The translations under genes and the position numbers were made by a program. A stretch of 5,698 nucleotides of DNA from Chitinophagaceae bacterium (GTDB lineage: Bacteria; Bacteroidota; Bacteroidia; Chitinophagales; Chitinophagaceae): assembly GCA_947481355.1 (NCBI GenBank), contig CANKGM010000144.1, forward strand, positions 1 through 5,698, in the 5' to 3' direction. Below, one piece after another: positions 1 to 5,698 of this stretch. The notes under the pieces are model-generated. The model was not told the origin of the DNA and searched no databases. It saw only the letters and a program-made list of their open reading frames with translations. Positions within the stretch are counted from its first letter, which is position 1; every line of letters begins with the position of its first letter.

Positions 1-887
1 GAGGAGTTGTGCCAGAACTGGCTAGCAGAGCACATATGCAAAATATTGTGCCCGTAGTGGATAAAGCGATTAAAGAGGCCAACATTACATTATCCGAATT
101 GGATGCCATTGCATTCACCCAATCACCTGGATTGATTGGAGCACTTTTAGTGGGTTCAAGTTTTGCGAAATCACTTGCCATGTCATTAAACATTCCAGTG
201 ATTGGTGTGCACCATATGCAAGCACATGTGATTTCCAACTTAATTGAATCTCCTCAACCTACATTCCCTTTTCTTTGTCTAACCGTAAGCGGTGGACATA
301 CTCAAATTGTTTTGTGCAAAGATCCACTAACGATGGAAGTACTAGGCGAAACGATTGACGATGCTGCAGGAGAAGCATTTGACAAAGCTGCCAAGATGCT
401 TGGACTTCCCTATCCAGGCGGTCCGTTGATTGATCAATATGCTCAACTTGGAAATAGAGAACGATATCATTTTCCTGAGCCTCAACTAGAAGGATTAAAT
501 TTTAGTTTCAGTGGAGTAAAGACTTCTATTCTTTATTTCTTGCAAAAACAAATTAAAGAAGACATCGATTTTATAGAAAAAAATCGAAATGATATTTGTG
601 CATCGATTCAACAATGCATTGTAAACATTCTGTTGCATAAATTAAAAAAAGCAAGTGCAAAGACAGGCATCAAAACGATTTGTTTAGCCGGTGGTGTTTC
701 AGCAAACAAAGGATTAAGAAATGGATTAATGGAAATGGGTGAGAAATACCAATGGAATATACATATTCCATCTCCCATATATTGTACAGACAACGCTGCA
801 ATGATTGCGTTAACGGGTTATCATAAATTCTTAAAAGGAATTACCTCTCCACTATCTGCTGCAGCATCGGCAAGAGCCTCTTGGTAA
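1..887 (+). CDS. tsaD: tRNA N6-adenosine threonylcarbamoyltransferase TsaD (5' end cut by window)
   Basis: TsaD transfers the threonylcarbamoyl group from threonylcarbamoyl-AMP to N6 of A37 in tRNAs reading ANN codons, working in the cytoplasm with TsaB and TsaE after TsaC makes the intermediate. The frame is open to the left edge: codons at 3-8 read Gly-Val before VPELASRAH, a family block that lies well inside the protein. The GTG at 9 is therefore an internal valine, and roughly 40-45 N-terminal residues are missing. Counting that GTG as residue 1, visible marks are the metal-binding HHMQAH (H69 and H73, matching E. coli H111 and H115), SGGHTQ at 94-99, the GETIDDAAGEAFDKAAKMLG block at 113-132, PYPGGP at 134-139, FSFSGVKT at 165-172, AGGVSANKGLR at 227-237, and CTDNAAMIA at 259-267, whose D261 should be the third metal ligand. 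The gene is intact to its TAA stop and lies 14 bases before trmN6, probably in one transcript. Its promoter is outside the window. Confidence 0.97.
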   Translation, partial: GVVPELASRAHMQNIVPVVDKAIKEANITLSELDAIAFTQSPGLIGALLVGSSFAKSLAMSLNIPVIGVHHMQAHVISNLIESPQPTFPFLCLTVSGGHTQIVLCKDPLTMEVLGETIDDAAGEAFDKAAKMLGLPYPGGPLIDQYAQLGNRERYHFPEPQLEGLNFSFSGVKTSILYFLQKQIKEDIDFIEKNRNDICASIQQCIVNILLHKLKKASAKTGIKTICLAGGVSANKGLRNGLMEMGEKYQWNIHIPSPIYCTDNAAMIALTGYHKFLKGITSPLSAAASARASW

Positions 888-901
888 ACCATTTCACAAC
901 C

Positions 902-1612
902 ATGAGCAATACGTACTTTCAATTCAAGGAATTCATCATCAATCAAGAAAGGTGCAGCATGAAAGTAACTACGGATGCTTCCTTGTTTGGCGCATGGGTA
1001 GCTTCATTACAAATCAACGCAATACAGGTATTGGATATTGGAGCAGGAACCGGATTATTATCCCTCATGGTAGCCCAAAAAAATGATGCAACAATTAAAG
1101 CAATTGAAATTGATACATCTTGCTATGAACAATTGAATGAGAACATACGCCTAAGCCCATGGAATAATAGATGTAATGCTGTAAATCAAGATATCAGAGA
1201 ATATGAATCTGACAAAAGTTTTGAACTCATCATTTCAAATCCTCCATTTTTCGAAAGGCAACTCACCTCACCTTCACATGGCGTCAATTTAGCTAGGCAT
1301 GAAGAAGGGCTATCCTTTACTTCACTCTTTTTCCACGCAAAAAAACTTTTGCATAAGGAGGGATACTTCTTTGTACTCATTCCGTCAAATAGAAAAGAGG
1401 AAACAATAGAACTAGCTAAAAAAGTCGATTTATTTCCACACTTTAATGTTGAAGTAAAACAAAGTCCAATGCATGATACCTTTCGATACATGATTGGCTT
1501 TAAAGCTACACCAATAGAAATTAAATCAGAAGTCATTACTATCCGAAATGCTCATAACGAGTATACCACTAGATTCACAGAATTACTAAAAGACTATTAC
1601 CTTTTTCTATAA
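902..1612 (+). CDS. trmN6: tRNA1(Val) (adenine37-N6)-methyltransferase, TrmN6/YfiC family
   Basis: A 236-residue class I SAM-dependent methyltransferase. The family enzyme (E. coli YfiC/TrmN6) methylates N6 of A37 in tRNA1(Val). The start FQFKEFIINQERCSMKVTTD (residues 6-25) is the family's characteristic N-terminus. SAM motif I is VLDIGAGTGLL at 43-53, E69 in AIEID is the likely ribose-binding acid, and NPPFF at 123-127 is the motif IV of N6-adenine methyltransferases. The C-terminal part is a plain Rossmann remainder, and the length is normal for the family. I chose ATG 902 because homologues begin about five residues before the FQF block. An upstream TTG at 881 would overlap tsaD and add seven residues without family support. 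No Shine-Dalgarno sequence precedes the ATG (CATTTCACAACC). The gene follows tsaD by 14 bases, so cotranscription is likely, and the terminator stem begins at its stop codon. Related NPPF methyltransferases (PrmC, RsmC-like) are less likely because the N-terminus fits TrmN6 so well. Confidence 0.9.
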   Translation: MSNTYFQFKEFIINQERCSMKVTTDASLFGAWVASLQINAIQVLDIGAGTGLLSLMVAQKNDATIKAIEIDTSCYEQLNENIRLSPWNNRCNAVNQDIREYESDKSFELIISNPPFFERQLTSPSHGVNLARHEEGLSFTSLFFHAKKLLHKEGYFFVLIPSNRKEETIELAKKVDLFPHFNVEVKQSPMHDTFRYMIGFKATPIEIKSEVITIRNAHNEYTTRFTELLKDYYLFL

Positions 1613-1640
1613 AAAAAGGCATCCCTATGGATGCCTTTTT
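1613..1640. terminator. Bidirectional intrinsic terminator between trmN6 and rseP
   Basis: GGCATCC at 1618-1624 pairs perfectly with GGATGCC at 1629-1635 around a CTAT loop. Five A's before and five T's after extend the stem to 12 bp. On the + strand the hairpin ends in five T's for trmN6. On the - strand the complement of A1611-1617 gives a seven-T tract, so termination of rseP transcripts looks slightly stronger. The stem starts directly after the trmN6 stop codon and lies 20 bases beyond the rseP stop. One hairpin serving two convergent operons is a common arrangement. This is read directly from the sequence; activity is inferred. Confidence 0.92.
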
Positions 1641-1659
1641 CGAAATATATAAATTTAAA

Positions 1660-3051
1660 TTATCTATTTCTACCCCATCCTAACCAATCGTTTGCGTTGG
1701 CATAAATCATCAACCCAAATAACAATACCATTCCAACAATCTGGGCGTATTCTAAAAACTTTTCATTTGGCTTTCTACCGGTAATCATTTCAATTAACGT
1801 AAACAATACATGCCCACCATCGAGAGCAGGTATTGGCAATAAATTCATAAAGGCAAGAACAATAGAAAAGAATGCTGTAATATTCCAAAACGCTTCCCAA
1901 TCCCAGCCATATTTAGGAAATATTGATCCCATAGATTTGAAACCGCCAAGTCCTTTATATGCACCTGTTGAAGGGTTTAATATTTTCTTGAACTGTGATA
2001 CATAAAAACCAAGTTTGTCAATGGCTTTGTTCATACCTGCAGGGAAAGAAGCGAAGAAGCTATACTTTGTTGTTTCAAAATGGTAAAGACCTGATTTTTC
2101 CATCTCATCCATACTAGCTATAGCTACATGAAAACCTATAGATGTATCTAATCCAACCCGCGTATTGATTTCTACTATTTCATTTCCACGTTTCACTTTC
2201 AATAAAATACTATCTCCTGCTCTATTAAGTATAAGGGGTTTGATTTCATCAAAGAAACTGATGGAGGTTGAATCAATTCCAACAATTTGATCTTGTGCCT
2301 TTAACCCTTGTTGAGCAGCATCATATTTTGAATCCACGTCAGCAACTAATGCTGGAATCCTAGGCATGAGTAGAATAGTGCGTTTACCCTTTTCTACAAT
2401 TTTTTCGATGAAATTCACCGGTATATCGAGCTCCTTAGTTTCACCATTGCGATCAATAGTCATCTTTTCGCCAAGAAGCATGGCTGCATTTAAGTCTTCA
2501 AAATATTTTACAGGCTGACCATTTACGCTTACAATTTTATCCCCGTTTTTTAATCCCACTTCATTTACTACAGTATCCACCACCCAAATACCATTGGTAA
2601 GATTCTTATTGGGTAACTTTGTTTCACCCCATTTAAATAAAATCATGGCATAAATAAAGAATGCCAACAACACATTCACTGTAACCCCACCAATCATGAT
2701 AATAAGTCGCTGCCAAGCTGGCTTGCTTCTAAATTCCCATGATTGAGCAGGTTGTTTTAGTTGTTCTTTATCCATACTCTCATCGATCATACCAGCGATC
2801 TTTACGTATCCACCCAATGGCAACCAACCAATTCCATAAAGGGTATCTCCAACTTTTTTCTTGGCTATTGAAAACCAAGGATCAAAGAAGAGGTAAAATT
2901 TTTCTACTCGGCACCCAAATATTTTAGCAGGTATGAAGTGTCCTAGTTCATGAAGAATAACCAAAATTGACAATGATAATATTAATTGTCCGGCCTGAAG
3001 TCCCACCACATTCCAGTTTATATTGAGCAAAACATGAGCGAAATGATTCAT
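1660..3051 (-). CDS. rseP: RIP metalloprotease RseP (site-2 protease, M50 family)
   Basis: A 463-residue inner-membrane zinc protease that cuts substrates within the membrane; in E. coli it cleaves the anti-sigma factor RseA after a first periplasmic cut. The zinc site is HELGH at residues 34-38 in the first membrane helix (about 17-38), with the third ligand D411 in the NLLPIPALDGGH block (403-414) of a later helix. A second membrane segment spans about 112-137 and includes GGVTVN at 121-126; the last spans about 433-451. Two PDZ-type domains lie between, roughly 140-225 (NGDKIVSVNG at 169-178) and 226-310 (AQDQIVGID at 252-260). The block from KFYLFFDPWF (51-60) through GIGWLPLGGYVKIAGMIDES (73-92) has the form I associate with Bacteroidota homologues. 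All three zinc ligands are present, so it should be active. ATG 3051 is the only upstream Met. It follows dxr on the same strand after 96 bases, a gap that may carry its own promoter. Its substrate here is unknown. Confidence 0.97.
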   Translation of the reverse strand: MNHFAHVLLNINWNVVGLQAGQLILSLSILVILHELGHFIPAKIFGCRVEKFYLFFDPWFSIAKKKVGDTLYGIGWLPLGGYVKIAGMIDESMDKEQLKQPAQSWEFRSKPAWQRLIIMIGGVTVNVLLAFFIYAMILFKWGETKLPNKNLTNGIWVVDTVVNEVGLKNGDKIVSVNGQPVKYFEDLNAAMLLGEKMTIDRNGETKELDIPVNFIEKIVEKGKRTILLMPRIPALVADVDSKYDAAQQGLKAQDQIVGIDSTSISFFDEIKPLILNRAGDSILLKVKRGNEIVEINTRVGLDTSIGFHVAIASMDEMEKSGLYHFETTKYSFFASFPAGMNKAIDKLGFYVSQFKKILNPSTGAYKGLGGFKSMGSIFPKYGWDWEAFWNITAFFSIVLAFMNLLPIPALDGGHVLFTLIEMITGRKPNEKFLEYAQIVGMVLLFGLMIYANANDWLGWGRNR

Positions 3052-3069
3052 AGTGTTTATTTAGAGTTT

Positions 3070-3077
3070 CAAAGGTA
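3070..3077 (-). promoter_or_regulatory. Candidate Bacteroidota -7 element before rseP
   Basis: On the - strand these bases read TACCTTTG, an exact match to the TAnnTTTG -7 element of the primary sigma factor in Bacteroidota. It ends 18 bases before the rseP ATG, which would leave a leader of only about 10-15 bases. No TTG or TTTG is found 17-23 bases further upstream, where the -33 element should be, so this is half of a consensus promoter. It coincides with one arm of the inverted repeat at 3070-3092. If functional it would let rseP be expressed partly independently of dxr. Confidence 0.35.
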
Positions 3078-3092
3078 TGAAATGAACCTTTG
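3070..3092. repeat. 7-bp inverted repeat in the dxr-rseP gap
   Basis: CAAAGGT at 3070-3076 and ACCTTTG at 3086-3092 form a perfect inverted repeat with a nine-base spacer (ATGAAATGA). It lies 19 to 41 bases before the rseP start in the only sizeable gap of the - strand group. In the - strand transcript it could form a weak stem-loop, but no T-run follows, so it does not look like an intrinsic terminator. It could be an operator or an RNA processing or stability element, or arise by chance. The repeat is seen directly; any role is inference. Confidence 0.5.
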
Positions 3093-3147
3093 GTAATAAT
3101 TATAATGCGTTTAGTTAAATGTTAAAAAGGATACTGTGTTATTTAGC

Positions 3148-4353
3148 TTATATGTTCATTAAGGATGCTGCGAAATTTCTAGCCTCCCCATCGGAATCAA
3201 AATAATCTTGAAGTGTAGGATTTTGGATAAATGGTATTTCGGCGATGGTTCGTTCAATAATTTCTGTCATATCCAAAAACCCAACCCTATTTTTCAAGAA
3301 ACCAAACACTGCAATTTCATTTGCGGCATTTAGAATACAGGGCATGTTTCCACCTTTATGCATGGCAGAAATCGCAAGTCCTAAATTTTTAAAAGTCTTG
3401 AAATCGGGTGGTTCAAAACTCATGGGTGAAGATTTTGCAAAGTTGAATCTAGTAAAATTATTTTGGATGCGTTGTGGATAGGCCATAGCATATTGAATTG
3501 GCAATTTCATATCTGGCAATCCCATTTGACCTTTAATACTTCCATCGTTAAACTGAACCATGCTATGAATAAAACTTTGAGGATGTATCACAACTTCAAT
3601 CTGGGAGGGTTGAAGGCCAAAGAGCCATTTGGCTTCAATCATCTCTAACCCTTTGTTCATCAACGTTGCAGAGTCAACCGAAATTTTTGCACCCATACTC
3701 CAATTGGGATGTGCAATGGCATGCTCTCGTTTTACGTTCACCAAATAATTTGGTTTTTTACCGAAAAAAGGACCGCCTGATGCGGTTAAAATTATTTTTT
3801 CAATCGGGTTGAAGTCTTCACCAACAAGGCATTGAAAAATAGCAGAGTGTTCAGAGTCTACGGGAATGATCGAAACTTTTTTTTCATTTGCTAACTTCAT
3901 CACTACATCACCTGCTACCACCAATGTTTCTTTGTTTGCTAATGCAATTGTTTTGCCCGTTTGAATAGCCATTAATGTTGGTTTTAATCCGGCAAACCCA
4001 ACAATTCCAGCTACCATAAGCTCAAAGCATTCCAATGCAGCAACTTCCTCAAGCGCTTCTTCTCCTGCGAATAGTTGAATATCTGTTCCTGCTAGACCTT
4101 CTTTAAGTTTGGGATATAATGACTGATCTGTAATGAGAACTGCTAATGGATTGAACTCGCGTGCTTGTTCTATTAGCAGCTTTACATTAGAATATGCTGT
4201 TAGTACTGTTGCTTTAAAAAGGGATGGATGAGATCTAATTACATCTAAGGTTTGCGTCCCAATTGAACCGGTAGAGCCGAATACTCCAATGTTTTTTTGT
4301 CGCACCGTGATATCGCTAGCCAAATTTACCTCTTGAGAAAAATCAAATTTCAT
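3148..4353 (-). CDS. dxr: 1-deoxy-D-xylulose-5-phosphate reductoisomerase (Dxr/IspC)
   Basis: Dxr converts 1-deoxy-D-xylulose 5-phosphate to 2-C-methyl-D-erythritol 4-phosphate with NADPH and a divalent metal, the committed step of the MEP isoprenoid pathway, in the cytoplasm. The 401-residue protein has the NADPH-binding GSTGSIG at 26-32, ALANKETLVVAG at 137-148, and metal ligands D166 and E168 in PVDSEHSA and E237 in MNKGLE (E. coli D150, E152, E231). Substrate-loop residues are H215 and W218 in HPNWSMG; SGGPFFG is at 192-198, HPQSFIHSMVQF at 257-268 and NAANEIAVF at 342-350. Nothing catalytic is missing. The start is uncertain: ATG 4353 puts about 20 residues before the nucleotide-binding strand, where most family members have only a few, and an in-frame GTG at 4303-4305 (V17) would give the usual short N-terminus. 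Neither has a Shine-Dalgarno sequence. ATG 4353 lies 16 bases after the GH3 gene, so the two are probably cotranscribed; rseP follows. Confidence 0.98.
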   Translation of the reverse strand: MKFDFSQEVNLASDITVRQKNIGVFGSTGSIGTQTLDVIRSHPSLFKATVLTAYSNVKLLIEQAREFNPLAVLITDQSLYPKLKEGLAGTDIQLFAGEEALEEVAALECFELMVAGIVGFAGLKPTLMAIQTGKTIALANKETLVVAGDVVMKLANEKKVSIIPVDSEHSAIFQCLVGEDFNPIEKIILTASGGPFFGKKPNYLVNVKREHAIAHPNWSMGAKISVDSATLMNKGLEMIEAKWLFGLQPSQIEVVIHPQSFIHSMVQFNDGSIKGQMGLPDMKLPIQYAMAYPQRIQNNFTRFNFAKSSPMSFEPPDFKTFKNLGLAISAMHKGGNMPCILNAANEIAVFGFLKNRVGFLDMTEIIERTIAEIPFIQNPTLQDYFDSDGEARNFAASLMNI

Positions 4354-4369
4354 TCTATAAAATTAGTAT

Positions 4370-5698
4370 TTATTTGATGACAAATTTAGCTAACTGATCT
4401 GCAATGCTTCTGTCATTGCTTAAACGAGGTACTTTGTTTTGTCCGCCTAGTTTTCCAATAGCCCTCATGTAATCGATAAAAGCATTCTTTGCAAGTGGGC
4501 GGATAACCAATGGCTTTAGGATATTGCCTTTAATTAAATCATCATAATAGATGTTTTTAATCATCATATGTTGATTTACCTTTTCTGCAAACAATTCAAG
4601 GTTTGAGGGAATCTCTTCAAATTCAACAAACCACTCATGATAGGATTGTCCCTTACCTTGTTCCACCATTGGTGCTACTGTAAATTCAACAATTCGAGCG
4701 CCTATGCTTTTTGACGCTTCCAACATGCTGTATTCTACCTCTTCTCCTATAACGTGTTCACCGAAAGCCGAGATAAAGTGCTTAATACGGCCGCTCACTA
4801 TAATTCGATAGGGATCCAAGGAAACAAATTTCACGGTATCTCCTATGTTATATCCAAAGAGTCCTGCATTATTATTGACGATGAGGGCATAGTTTACGCC
4901 CAACTTAACATCGCTTAGACTTAACCGGGTTGGATTTTCATTAAAGATTTCCTCAGCTGGAATGAATTCAAAGAAAATGCCTGAATTCGTATTGAGCAAT
5001 AAACCTTCCTGCGCTAAGGTGTCTTGAAAAGCAAAAAATCCTTCTGAGGCAGGAAAGGTTTCAACCGTATCTATTTTTCGACCGATGCTATCCATTAATT
5101 TGGACCTATATGGACTAAAATTTACCCCGCCATGCACCAGCACTGAAAAATTAGGGAATAAGTCACCTATTTTCTTGCCCGTCTTTTCCATTAAACGGTC
5201 AAAATACATTTGCATCCAAGGGGGAATGCCACTAATAAGGGTCATATCCTGCTCGATAGTTTCCTGAACGATTCGATCGAGCTTTGTTTCCCAGTCTTCA
5301 ACACAATTCGTCTCGTAAGAGGGCAATTGATTTTTTCTCAGGTAACCAGGAATATGATGATTTACGATGCCGCTCAACCTGCCTGTTGGGATACCACCTA
5401 TGCGGTCGAGCACAGGTGATCCGGATAAAAAGATCATTCTACCATCAGCAAAACTGGCATTTCCAGATTCCGCTATATATAATAAAAGGGCGTTACGTGC
5501 TGTATTAATATGATTGGGGATTGAGTCCTTAGTAATCGGTATATATTTAGCTCCAGAGGTGGTGCCGGAGGTTTTAGCTAGGTAAATGGGCTTGCCGGGC
5601 CATAAAATATTTTGCTTGCCCTCCTTGATTTTGGCAATATAGGGGGCATATTTTTCATAATCTCGGATAGGAACTGCCTGTGTATAGCCTTTATAATC
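4370..5698 (-). CDS. GH3-family adenylate-forming enzyme, probable acyl-acid amido synthetase (N-terminus cut by window)
   Basis: The frame stays open from the TAA stop at 4370 to the right edge, giving 442 visible residues; the full family length is about 500, so roughly 60 are missing. The ATG at 5437 is internal, since family sequence continues beyond it. GH3 proteins belong to the ANL superfamily: in plants they adenylate jasmonate or auxin and join it to an amino acid. Counting from the edge, the visible parts are VPIRDYEKYAPYI (9-21), the ATP-binding loop KTSGTTSGAKYIPIT (42-56), ETFPASEGFFAF (213-224) with the conserved Ser-Glu, GYNIGD (282-287) for ATP ribose and phosphate binding, and SGRIKHFISAFGEH (302-315) at the hinge to the small C-terminal domain. 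All adenylation motifs are present, so catalysis is expected. The acyl substrate and amine acceptor cannot be read from sequence and are, to my knowledge, unassigned in Bacteroidota. There is no signal peptide in the visible part. It lies 16 bases upstream of dxr and is probably cotranscribed. Confidence 0.94.
   Translation of the reverse strand, partial: DYKGYTQAVPIRDYEKYAPYIAKIKEGKQNILWPGKPIYLAKTSGTTSGAKYIPITKDSIPNHINTARNALLLYIAESGNASFADGRMIFLSGSPVLDRIGGIPTGRLSGIVNHHIPGYLRKNQLPSYETNCVEDWETKLDRIVQETIEQDMTLISGIPPWMQMYFDRLMEKTGKKIGDLFPNFSVLVHGGVNFSPYRSKLMDSIGRKIDTVETFPASEGFFAFQDTLAQEGLLLNTNSGIFFEFIPAEEIFNENPTRLSLSDVKLGVNYALIVNNNAGLFGYNIGDTVKFVSLDPYRIIVSGRIKHFISAFGEHVIGEEVEYSMLEASKSIGARIVEFTVAPMVEQGKGQSYHEWFVEFEEIPSNLELFAEKVNQHMMIKNIYYDDLIKGNILKPLVIRPLAKNAFIDYMRAIGKLGGQNKVPRLSNDRSIADQLAKFVIK

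Noticed and set aside
9..11. GTG at the left edge as the start of tsaD
   Set aside because: The two codons before it continue the conserved Gly-Val-Val-Pro block, and the missing N-terminus (about 40 residues in homologues) must lie outside the window.
752..771. Near-perfect palindrome with 9-bp arms and a two-base centre
   Set aside because: It lies inside conserved tsaD coding sequence in an AT-rich window, with no gene start nearby for it to control; a repeat this size is not far from chance expectation.
881..901. TTG at 881 as the trmN6 start
   Set aside because: It overlaps the end of tsaD and adds seven residues with no family similarity; ATG 902 gives the normal N-terminus.
1337..1352. 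6-bp inverted repeat with A and T runs inside trmN6, resembling a small terminator
   Set aside because: The stem is short and almost all A-T, and it sits mid-gene in an ordinary Lys/Leu-coding stretch.
1186..1536. 116-codon open frame on the - strand opposite trmN6
   Set aside because: It lies wholly within a well-supported gene, resembles no family I know, and has a composition typical of an antisense shadow; the other short frames opposite or within rseP, dxr, tsaD and GH3 were dismissed for the same reason.
3877..3884. Run of eight A's (- strand) within dxr as a possible phase-variation tract
   Set aside because: It encodes Glu-Lys-Lys in a variable loop of an expected essential enzyme, and such runs are common in AT-rich genomes.
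4291..4298. A AAA AAC slippery heptamer, in frame, near the start of dxr (- strand)
   Set aside because: A -1 shift there meets a stop after about 19 codons and would yield only a short peptide; the run follows from ordinary Gln-Lys-Asn codons and no downstream pseudoknot is evident.
5435..5437. ATG at 5437 as the start of the GH3 gene
   Set aside because: The same frame is open for 87 more codons to the edge and encodes the conserved ATP-binding loop, so this Met is internal.

Overview
The window looks like an ordinary core-genome stretch from a member of the Bacteroidota. The protein sequences support this: RseP, Dxr and the GH3-family protein have the sequence style I know from that phylum. 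The DNA is AT-rich, and none of the three visible start codons (902, 3051, 4353) has a purine-rich Shine-Dalgarno sequence. A TAnnTTTG element, the -7 box typical of that phylum, lies before one gene. The genus cannot be fixed from this sequence.

Layout: two gene groups point at each other. On the + strand, the 3' part of tsaD (cut by the left edge) is followed after 14 bases by trmN6. Both enzymes modify adenosine 37 of tRNAs, next to the anticodon. On the - strand, reading from the right edge, come a GH3-family adenylate-forming enzyme (N-terminus cut by the right edge), dxr 16 bases later, and rseP after a 96-base gap. The two groups meet at a 12-bp hairpin at 1613-1640, flanked by A and T tracts, that should terminate transcription from both sides.

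How the genes work together: TsaD makes t6A37 on tRNAs reading ANN codons, and TrmN6 makes m6A37 on a valine tRNA, so the + strand pair serves decoding. On the - strand, Dxr commits carbon to the MEP isoprenoid pathway, and RseP is the intramembrane protease that cleaves membrane-anchored regulators. The dxr/rseP neighbourhood is seen in many bacteria, though here cdsA and bamA, which accompany it in E. coli, are not next to them. The GH3 protein is the least understood: its fold and chemistry are recognisable (acyl adenylation, then probably amide formation), but its substrate in these bacteria is unknown to me.

I see no mobile element, CRISPR array, tRNA or rRNA gene, and no evidence of a new multi-gene system. 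Points worth a second look are the GH3-dxr coupling, the inverted repeat with an embedded -7 element before rseP, the paired tRNA-A37 enzymes, and the N-terminal start of Dxr. No gene-free stretch exceeds 100 bases.
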